Assembly: GCA_951640165.1 (NCBI GenBank)
Contig: OX621260.1
Coordinates: 21,222,001-21,286,000 of the forward strand
DNA: 64,000 nt
Direction of reading: 5' to 3'
From: Pseudoips prasinana
Taxonomy: Eukaryota; Arthropoda; Insecta; Lepidoptera; Nolidae
The notes beneath the pieces were generated by a model. The model did not search any database, was not told where the DNA came from, and saw nothing but the letters and a program-made list of their open reading frames with translations. The position numbers and the translations under genes are program-made. Below are positions 63,678 through 64,000 of this stretch, one piece after another. How positions within the stretch are numbered: position 1 is the first letter of the stretch; every line of letters begins with the position of its first letter.

Positions 63678-64000
63678 CTGCCTCGGTGTTCTAGCGGTAG
63701 CGTGTTCACCCGCAGATAACGAGGTCCTGGGTTCAAATCCCGGGTCGGGCCAAAAGTGATTTTGGGACTTTTCTGTAAAAAGAAAAATTTCTCAGCATCA
63801 GCCCGAAGTCTGGGAGTTGGCGGTATTATACCCCCGTGCCTCGGAGAGCACGTAAAGCCGTCGGTCCTGTGCCTTACCTCTTTCCGGTCGTGTCGCTAGG
63901 CGTCCCATAGGATCATGAGAGTGATGGAATAGAAAGTGCTCCTGTGTTTGCGCACACACTTGAGCACTATAATATGTCCCGCGCAGATGACTAATCTCTG
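63678..64000 (+). repeat. tRNA-derived SINE (GTTGGTCTAGCGGTAGCG family), copy 4, cut by window end
   Basis: CTCGGTGTTCTAGCGGTAGC (box A) and TGGGTTCAAATCCCGGGT (box B), then the body with GGTCGTGTCGCTAGGCGTCC. It is 76 bp downstream of the kazrin SAM3 exon donor. Confidence 0.85.

Overview
This is a repeat-rich, AT-rich window from an insect nuclear genome, almost certainly a lepidopteran (moth or butterfly). Three things point there: non-autonomous Helitrons whose 3' ends carry the GACGAAGTCGCGGGC hairpin followed by CTAG, tRNA-derived SINE heads and RTE/CR1/I-type LINEs of lepidopteran type, and an insect-like host gene split by large introns. No bacterial-style operons, CRISPR arrays or viral genes were seen.

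Host gene. The only cellular gene I can support is kazrin (SAM-domain cytoskeletal/junction scaffold), on the + strand. Six exons join in phase: 36781-36871, 47298-47488, 49904-50091, 53779-53967, 55948-56106 and 63478-63601. They encode a Ser/Pro linker, a basic segment, SAM1, SAM2 and the start of SAM3. The gene runs off the right edge, and its 5' exons were not found. From 36.8 kb to the right edge, the sequence between exons is kazrin intron filled with transposable elements. The two full-length coding LINEs there both lie antisense to the gene.

Layout. 0-6.3 kb: a decayed CR1-like LINE on the - strand (ORF2 at 1-2799, a probable ORF1 at 5537-6268), separated by a block of fold-back and tandem repeats. 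6.3-11.6 kb: Helitron relics, a ~140 bp tandem array and microsatellites. 11.6-13.8 kb: a complete 2.24 kb non-autonomous Helitron with an internal ~135 bp tandem array. 14.5-24.4 kb: a ~180 bp tandem array interrupted by a piggyBac-like transposon with TTAA duplications, by a small Helitron with a perfect 96 bp hairpin, and by the structure described next.

18.72-28.81 kb: a ~10 kb palindrome with two ~4.95 kb arms in exact register (position x pairs with 47529-x). Each arm carries an intact mariner transposase. The flanking and central copies show a duplicated / triplicated-inverted / duplicated layout, which suggests two template switches or an assembly fold-back. 28.8-36.7 kb: SINEs, RTE fragments and a third, almost identical mariner inserted in a short TIR-like element; an empty relative of that element lies at 39.4 kb. 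36.8-64 kb: the kazrin introns with a full-length RTE (1022 aa), a full-length I-clade LINE (ORF1 488 aa, ORF2 1233 aa), MITEs, fold-back elements, a 126 bp tandem array and SINEs.

The genes do not form a pathway. The window records layered transposition in and beside one conserved host gene. I see no clear new biological system. The most notable item is the large inverted duplication whose inner junction falls in a Helitron hairpin.
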